The notes beneath the pieces are model-generated. The model saw nothing but the letters and a program-made list of their open reading frames with translations. It had not been told where the DNA came from and made no database searches. Positions 57,805 to 64,000 of a stretch of DNA of 64,000 nt are shown piece after piece. The DNA is from Gongronella butleri (lineage: Eukaryota; Mucoromycota; Mucoromycetes; Mucorales; Cunninghamellaceae): the NCBI GenBank assembly GCA_025201375.1, contig JAIWZP010000046.1, positions 175,126-239,125 of the forward strand, in the 5' to 3' direction. Numbering within the stretch: the stretch's first letter is position 1; the number at the start of each line of letters is the position of its first letter. Position numbers and translations under genes: made by a program.

Positions 57805-58218
57805 TCACTGTTGGTTAAACGACTCTTCTGCAGGCACCGTTTCCTTGGGGTGCTTCGCCTAAAAGGAAAGAAAGAAAAAAAAAAAAGGGTCAAAGGTGCC
57901 TAAAAGTCGTGCTTTTTGGTCACTTTACCTCCATATGCGTCACAAGCACCTTGTAGTGGGTCACTCGCAGCATACAGGTGGGGCACTTGATCTACAGAAT
58001 AGTCAGTGGCGGTCAAGGGCGCGCTGTTTGGGGTGGAGGGGGGCTTACCGGCAGGCCAGCCTCGCGTGCTTGCAGCTGGGACCCAGACTTGTTCTTCTTG
58101 GCAGCTTCCTTTTGCGCTTTTTGGCTATCCAAACGCGGTTGTGAGTGCGTTGACCCTCTTTTTCACACCACGGACCACCGCCTTACCGGGCTTGCTCCTT
58201 TTGCGCACCGCGGGCCAT
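57805..58218 (-). CDS. ZNF706-like small zinc-finger protein (4F5/zf-C2H2 family)
   Basis: 74 residues in four exons: 58187-58218, 58049-58124, 57929-57991, 57805-57858. Begins MARGAQKEQARQKAQKEAAK, the basic N-terminus shared with SERF/4F5 and ZNF706 proteins; then one C2H2 finger CPTCMLRVTHYKVLVTHMEA followed by KHPKETVPAEE. Human ZNF706 is 76 residues with the same order. In animals the family acts as a translational or transcriptional repressor; the fungal role is not established. All splice junctions keep frame and are GT-AG. Confidence 0.88.
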
Positions 58219-58542
58219 AGTGAAAAAGAGAAAAAGAGAGAGAAAAAGAGAGAAAACGAGTGAAAGAAGCGGGGAAAAGGGGAATTGAAAAAAAAAAAAA
58301 GGCGGGGGACACACTCTCCTGGCTTGCCGTATTTGAATGGCTTCTTGACGACAAAAGTGCGCTGCGGGGCATGTGAAATTGAGAACCAATGAAAAATCTG
58401 GATGAAGGACGATGATTTTTTTTAAAAAAAATTTCAATATGATACACGCTATTTCTTTTTTTTTTTTGATTTCTAGTCTATGGAATTGGTACACAGAGGG
58501 GGGGGGGCAGGGAGTGAGAGAGAGAGAGAAAAAAGAGCAATT

Positions 58543-59931
58543 CTAGTTGCTGGTATAAGTTTTGAGTGCTTGTCTGACGCGGTCGTCGATTTGGATGGGT
58601 GTATCGTTGTTTCTTGCGTCCTTTGCCTCGTCGTCGCCGATCCAGTATTTCATCTCGTGCTTTCCAACATCCAAGTCGCCGATTTCAAGAGGGCGTGTCT
58701 CGTTGAGGACGGCAGCCACAGCGTAATTGCCAAAGCGCTCAATGCGCTGATAATCCATGACCCACATGTAGATGCGATACGGGATGTTTGTCCAGCCAAT
58801 GATGTTTTCTTGAGGCACGTAAATCACGGGTGACAACTTGGCAGGCAGGCCAAACGCGTCGCGCGCGTCCAATGGCGCGGAAACATCGTCGGTGGTGGCC
58901 ATTTCGTCGGACATCAATGACGCGTCCGTCGAAGGAGGCGCAGGATCCTCTTCTTGCTGTTGCAAAGGCATCTCTTGTTCATTGTTGCTGCTTTCTTCGA
59001 CGACGGCCTCCATGGTGCCCTCCATGGTTTCCGTGGTCACCGTTTCCTTGGCTTCCTTGACTTCCTTGGCTTCCTTGGCCTTGGCATCGTCCAATGCCTT
59101 TTGTTTCGCTGCCGCCTCACGCTCGGCCTCCTCCTTGGCCGCCTGCGCAAGACTGACGGTGCAGCCTTTGCTAATGCCCGTGACAACTTCGCGCCATGCA
59201 GGGCGCCCAATGGCAATCATGCCATCAAACACCCCTTGTTGCTGCTTTTGCGCTTCAAGCACCGGCTTCATCGGCTCTGCAAATGGATTGGCGCCCATGG
59301 ACGCAGAATTGCTGTCGTTGGTCTCGGAAACAGGCGCATTTTCGTTCTTGTCGGCCGCGCCATCCTGTTGCTCGCCCAAAGCCGCCTCGCGTCGCTGATC
59401 AATCATGCGTTGGCGCAACATCGCTTCAATCTGTCCAGGCTCACGCGCCTCCTGCACTTCGTAGTCTACCGCGCCAGCAACAAGAATAGGCTAGACGCAT
59501 CAAAAAAAGAAAGAAAGAAAAAAAGAGTGTGAGATCAGAAAAAAATTGGGGAAAAAAAAAAGAGTTTCTGCACTCTTACCTTGACATAACTGGCAAACCA
59601 GATCCGGCTCTTTTCGAGGCTGTCGCCAGGCGGTGCCGAGATAAACACCTGCACCTTGCGAGGACGTTCCTATAAAACAAATAATAAAAGAAAAAAAAAA
59701 AGAAAGAAAGAAAAAATGTGAGTAAAACAACAACACACCCGAAAAAAAAGGCATTATTACATGGACACCACAGGGTCGATCGGCCAAAAAGGCCACTCGA
59801 TCACACATAGCCTTCTCAGACTGCTGTGCATAATATTTGCTGGCAAAGAACCCGCCAGACAGAGAGCCCACAATGCTTGTAAAGATAACAGTGCCGCGCG
59901 ACGGCGCTTTCAAGCCAAAGGGCAGCGCCAT
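58543..59931 (-). CDS. TIM54: Mitochondrial inner-membrane translocase subunit Tim54
   Basis: Fungal component of the TIM22 complex that inserts carrier proteins into the inner membrane; also needed for Yme1 assembly. Three exons: 59761-59931, 59580-59669, 58543-59490; 402 residues. Start MALPFGLKAPSRGTVIFTSI with a hydrophobic inner-membrane segment at about 14-35 (TVIFTSIVGSLSGGFFASKY). KVQVFISAPPGDSLEKSRIW and YVKPILVAGAVDYEV are conserved Tim54 blocks, as is VIYVPQENIIGWTNIPYRIY near the C-terminus. The middle has an E/K/A-rich charged stretch with EVKEAKE repeats. Its fungal restriction supports the assignment of the host. Divergent from the gene at 60696. Confidence 0.9.
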
Positions 59932-60695
59932 GTGTAAATTAAAAAAAAAAAATAGAGAGGAGGGAAGAACAAGCTCAAGCGCCCCGAAAGAAAAAAAAAC
60001 ACTCATCATGCTGGCCTGTCAGCGAGCGGAGATTCAATTCCCCTGGCCAAGGCGCATACTTTTTTGAGCAACGGACGCCAAAAAGCATGAATGGACATCA
60101 AAAGATCAAACACAATGGCAAAAATGCAACAGAGGAACAGAGGAACAAAAAAAAACACAAATCACTGCCGTGTCAATCGATTTTTTTCTTTTTTTTTTTT
60201 TTTTGCGCGACGCGCCACAAGCACGCGCGAGACAGCTTGTGGATGCGCGTGGTTGTATTTGTGCATGCCCAAAAGCGGGCGACCCGGCAAGATCGTAAAA
60301 GGCTAAATGGCCCCTTTCACGTGTATTTGTGTGTATCTCCGTGCCTGTCGGATAAAGCAACAACAATTGAGACATGGCTTGCGTGTGTGTGTGGATGTTG
60401 TCGTGCGAGTGTGTGGGTGTTGTTGTGTGACGCTACCCACAGGCACTCGTCATATGAAAATTAGGGCGCAGAACAGTGTCCTGTGACGTGAAAGGGAGAA
60501 GAGCAAGCGCAACCTCGTTTTTTTCAGTGTTTCAGGCTTTGCCTGGGCTTGAATTCCCGCGTTTCGCACAAAAAGGAGTTGGTTTGTTCACGCGATCCGT
60601 CTCTCTCTCTCTTTTTTTTTTTCTTCTTCTTTTTTTATCGTTTTCCATTTTTTTTTTTTTTTTTGCATCCCACTTTTTTTTTATTTTCCTTTATC
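59932..60695. other. Divergent promoter region between TIM54 and the plus-strand gene
   Basis: Holds T runs (60180-60204 and 60610-60690), GT-rich repeats (TGTGTGTGTG-like, 60385-60430) and a pyrimidine-rich leader directly before ATG 60696. A TTCAATTCCC block near 60030 is B-box-like but has no A-box partner. Confidence 0.5.
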
Positions 60696-62531
60696 ATGGC
60701 CAACGTGGACGTGATTGCTCCCAACGACCTATTGTCGTGCATGCTTAATGAGCGGCAAGAATTCAACAATGAGCCGACTGACGCGGCCATGTCCAAGGAG
60801 GAATTGATTCAGAAAGCGACGTTGCGCCTGCGCGGCAAGATACTCCACGAGGGCCTTTCTGCCATGACGACACGCGTATCGGCGCTGCAAAAGTCGTTGG
60901 AGGACCTGCATATCGAGGCGGACACGACGACCAATGTGCTGACGAAATTTGATCCGCCGGATGAGCGGCAGCTTGCGGCCCTCGAGCGCCGCTTTCACGT
61001 GCACGAGCAGCAATGGATGCAGATTCTGATGCAGGCACAACAGCAACAAGAGAGCAGCGACAATGCGCTCTCTCCTTGTGCCAGCAACAACAACAACAAC
61101 AACAACAACAGAAAGCCCATCCTCCCTGCCAATGCCGTCAGCGCATCCACCTCCTTCTCATCCACACTCTCGCGCATGTCTTCCATCTTTAGCCGTGCGT
61201 CAGCATCATCCTCGTACGAGAAAAAGAAGAAAAAGAAACCAATAACACGCACCAAGCCCGAAAAGCCCACGTCAACCTCGCCAACCCGCCAATGGCACGA
61301 AGAAAAAGACGACGATGAAGACGACGATGACGACATTCAGACCGACTTGACCAGTGAAGATGACGCGCTTGCCGACGCCAGTGCCTCTGTGCAAGAAGCC
61401 CATGAGCGTCGACGCCGACGACGTCGCCGCGTGCAACATTTGAGACGCGAGTACCAGGAACGTCTGCGCTTGTACGATCCCACATGGAATGTCGACGACT
61501 GGCAAAGTGCAAAGAGCCCCTCTTCCTCCTCCTCCATCGTCCATGCCATTCGACCAGCCACGTCGCCGCAGCAACAACGTCACCAACAGCACGCAATTCG
61601 CCACAGATCGCCTTCGGCCCAATTGTCCTCATCGTCATCTTCAAATTCTTCAACCTGCTCTTCATCCGCAACAGAGTCCAGCGCCACAGAGCACCCATCC
61701 ACAGCCACAGCCATTCGCCAGCCTCCAATGGCCTCTCATCAGGTCCTTGTGCGTGGCATGGATTCAAAAAAAAAAAAAAAAAAAAAAAGCGCGCAAAACT
61801 CATTTTTTTTTTATTTTTTTTTATTTTTATTTTTATTTTTTTTTTAGCCATTCCGCCGCACGCGGTCGCAAGATGACAGTCCAATGATGGCGCCATCGGC
61901 TGTACCCACGACAATGACGAGTTCGCAGCAACATATCAGATCGTGGGTGTTGGACCAGCAGCAAGCCTTCCAGCCTTGTGCAAACACCGCCCCTGCCGCC
62001 GCAGCTGATATGCAAACGTTCCATGATGTGATGCAGCGGCTCAACACGGCGCAGAGCGAAATCAACAGCCACGTTGGCCACGATTTGTCACAATTGCTCT
62101 TCCCGGCCGCCCACTTGTCGCCCGACCAGCACCTGTTTTTGCAGCAGCAATGGCGCCACCATCAACAAGCAGCCTCGGCATCGCCGCTGTCCGCATCCAT
62201 GGCATCGTCCGCCGCTTATGCCAATCCCCTCTTGTATCAAGAATACGCGTATCAGCCTTCTTACCATCAACAGCACGCTTATGCGCGTGGCCCATCCTCC
62301 GCCGCGTTTGACCCGCGACTGTATCAGCTGCCCTACCTGGTGCTCATGCTCAAACAAGGCATCGAAAAGACCCTGCAGCTTGTTTTTTTGATCATCGACA
62401 AGGGCCTCTCCTGGGTAAAGTTCCTCAGCGTCATTTCCATCTCACTGCTCATCAGCCTTGGCCACGGACCTGAGCACATGCTACTCTCTATGGACGAGTG
62501 GGACGACGACGTAGACGTCGACACTTTTTAA
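60696..62531 (+). CDS. Unrecognised protein: N-terminal coiled coil, disordered middle, C-terminal membrane segment
   Basis: Two exons (60696-61748 and 61848-62531) give 578 residues; both splice ends are in phase 0, donor GTGCGT and acceptor TTTTTTAG. The intron carries long A and T runs. Residues about 30-110 are predicted helical/coiled coil (LSAMTTRVSALQKSLEDLHI). The middle is poly-N, poly-S, acidic (DDDEDDDDD) and then poly-R (RRRRRRRR), so it is probably disordered. The second exon has Q/A/Y-rich sequence and ends with two hydrophobic stretches (LVLMLKQGIEKTLQLVFLII, then VKFLSVISISLLISL) before an acidic DDDVDVDTF tail. The N-terminal helix faintly recalls KxDL/BLOC-type coiled coils; I do not assign a family. 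The upstream in-frame extension is pyrimidine leader. Confidence 0.6.
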
Positions 62532-62969
62532 ATGGCCCCTTTAGCTCCCATACCCTGATATTTTTTTAAAACTATTGTAATAAAGCGCATGATTTCATAT
62601 ACTCAGCATAAAGGACGCATACCAAAATGTCAGTAGCGCCATCCACACCATCGCGTCGCGGGCTTTGAATGAGGACGCGTCGCTGCTTTATCAGCCTGGC
62701 TAAAAACAGAAATATTTCGCGCGCCAAGGGCTCATCGCAGTGCCGCAAGGCTTTTCCACGTACAGAATTTGCCCTTTTCTTCTCAAAAGAAAAAACTGCA
62801 AGTCAATCAGGATTTTTTTTCCGCTAAATAAGCAACAAAAATGATCACTTTCGATAAAAATAGGATAGAAATAGAGTAGGGAACGAGCGCACATCGTACG
62901 CACATTTATTTGGCATGGATAATGGATTCATCAAAAAGCACCAACGGGGCCGAATGCGGGACACCGGTT
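62532..62969. other. Intergenic, AT-rich
   Basis: Contains AATAAAG-type 3' signals for the plus-strand gene near 62578. A stretch at about 62700-62820 weakly recalls the repeat module (CAAGGGCTCATCGCAGTGCC...AAACTGCAAGTCAATCAGG) of the repeat island. No gene seen. Confidence 0.45.
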
Positions 62970-63164
62970 TTAGAGGCATTTGCCAAAAGGAGGGACAAGG
63001 ACAAGAGGCTCGATCCAACAATGGCCTTCACAGCAGTCGCTATTCATGCTGCAGCCGTCGTTAATCTTTGCTGTGCACTGCGCCGACGCAATTGCTGCAC
63101 ACAGAGCTACAAGGATGCAAGCATAAATTGTGACGCGAATAATGGGTGTGTTGTAGGTGAACAT
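62970..63164 (-). CDS. Small secreted six-cysteine peptide 1 (knottin-like pattern)
   Basis: 64 residues, single exon, ATG 63162-63164, stop TAA. A hydrophobic signal peptide (IYACILVALCAAIASA) is followed by a mature part of about 35 residues with cysteine spacing C-x7-C-x5-CC-x3-C-x13-C, the framework of inhibitor-cystine-knot peptides. Similar in length, signal and spacing to the gene at 63677, so they are probably tandem paralogs. Role unknown; such peptides in fungi include effectors and antimicrobial peptides. No claim of activity is made. Confidence 0.6.
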   Translation of the reverse strand: MFTYNTPIIRVTIYACILVALCAAIASAQCTAKINDGCSMNSDCCEGHCWIEPLVLVPPFGKCL

Positions 63165-63504
63165 TTAACAAAAACGCCAAAAATTTTGTGTATAAAAGCG
63201 AAAACAAGTAGAAAGAGAGACAAGAGCAGCATCTTCATTTTTATCCAAAGCAAAGAGATTCATAAAAAGAGGAAAATCGGGGGGTTGCCAATGACAGAGC
63301 CTTCATTGGCAACAAAGGGACCACAAAATCAAAAGATATGCAGCGTGGAATGACGCAATGAGTGCTTGGATTGACCAAGAAAATTGCTTTTACGCACATT
63401 TCCTCACTCAAAAAAAAAAAAAATGGAGGAAGAGCCGGGACCCGCGCATGATCGCATGACTGACGCGCCAAGCACGACACGATGCTGCAATAGCGTCACC
63501 TCCT

Positions 63505-63540
<36 letters not shown>

Positions 63541-63676
63541 GCTCAAGACAGGAAATAGGTCCCCTTGTGATACTATGATATCAAAGGGTGGTGTGATACT
63601 AATAAAGAAATGGAGGGTCAAATTGCGTGCAGGGACAATAAACAAATTTTATTTTATTGTAAACAGAACAACGCAG
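63165..63676. other. Spacer between the two cysteine-rich peptide genes
   Basis: Upstream region of peptide 1. Contains a TATAAAAG-type box at about 63190 on the plus strand, a run of about 13 A near 63410 and a run of about 27 T at 63510-63536. Frames on the minus strand (63241-63480) show no cysteine pattern. No gene called. Confidence 0.45.
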
Positions 63677-63877
63677 CTAATTGTTTGGCAACATGCATTG
63701 TCCCCAAGGGCCAATTCCAGGTATGGCAAAGGTTGTGCAGATGCCTTGGCAGCAGTCAGCAGAGATTTCACAATAATCATTGAGTTCGATGCATTTGAAA
63801 GGGAGTGGCACCTGGGCAGCACAAAAGAAAGCAAGAGAGCTGGTAACAAGAACAATACGCAGTCCAAGAAGAACCAT
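63677..63877 (-). CDS. Small secreted six-cysteine peptide 2 (knottin-like pattern)
   Basis: 66 residues, single exon, ATG 63875-63877, stop TAG. Signal peptide (VLLGLRIVLVTSSLAFFCAA), then mature part with C-x6-C-x5-CC-x3-C-x13-C, nearly the same spacing as the peptide at 62970, and a G-P-W-G-Q-C end matching the P-F-G-K-C end there. An A run of about 20 lies right upstream of the ATG (63880-63901). Function unknown. Confidence 0.6.
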   Translation of the reverse strand: MVLLGLRIVLVTSSLAFFCAAQVPLPFKCIELNDYCEISADCCQGICTTFAIPGIGPWGQCMLPNN

Positions 63878-64000
63878 GGCAAAAAAAAAAAAAAAAAAAA
63901 AGGATGGATGAATTGAGACAAAGCAAAAGAAATTGGAAAAGTGCCTTATGATATTTATATTTTAAAAAGGGGGTCACGAAGCGCCCTGGCCCTTTATTTT

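Noticed and set aside
60000..60066. B-box-like GATTCAATTCCC followed by T6 near TIM54, as a tRNA gene
   Set aside because: No A-box at the right distance and no cloverleaf; it is probably chance.

Overview
The window looks like nuclear DNA of a filamentous, early-diverging fungus. Its conserved genes are fungal or pan-eukaryotic (Tim54, a Srk1/Rck2-type kinase, a Pap1-like bZIP, Ede1, Trs20, Ksh1, a ZNF706-like protein). They carry many short GT-AG introns (about 60-130 nt) full of A or T homopolymers. A Mucoromycota-type fungus is my best guess; that is inference, not shown. There is no operon structure, rRNA, CRISPR or intact tRNA.

Layout. (1) 94-14797, minus strand: the 5' part of TRS20, then one giant gene (2114-14797) for an Alfy/WDFY3-like BEACH-WD40-FYVE protein. 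(2) 15890-17938, plus strand: an intact Gag/aspartic-protease-like ORF whose protease has lost the catalytic D-S/T-G. (3) 17.9-35.8 kb, a repeat-rich island: two large inverted copies (A, 18890-22690; B, 31312-34830) and a fragment (C, 27410-28012) of a non-coding foldback repeat; a nearly complete pogo-type DNA transposon (22981-25915) and a second, decayed one (from 28013); a MITE-like element; a Gag pseudogene cut off at its zinc knuckle. (4) 35.8-43.1 kb: Pap1-like factor, KSH1, EDE1. (5) 43.6-52.8 kb: a tandem array of about 2.6-2.95 kb units, three of which carry a gene for a protein built almost entirely of about eight helix-turn-helix repeats (two intact, one frameshifted). (6) 53.9-62.5 kb: SRK1-like kinase, HIT protein, ZNF706-like protein, TIM54 and an unknown tail-anchored-looking protein. 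(7) 63-63.9 kb: two small secreted six-cysteine peptides.

The most notable observations are the multi-HTH gene array; a set of TA -> TACTGTA/TACAGTA differences between repeat copies that read as cut-and-paste excision footprints and match the CAG-ended TIR of the resident pogo element; and one diverged module of about 200 bp shared by the foldback repeat, the second pogo remnant and every unit of the HTH array.

Functionally, the host genes fall mainly into membrane traffic (TRAPP, Ksh1, Ede1, BEACH protein), stress signalling (Srk1-like kinase, Pap1-like factor) and mitochondrial import (Tim54). Gene models are hand-built from splice signals and protein similarity; exon edges are predictions.
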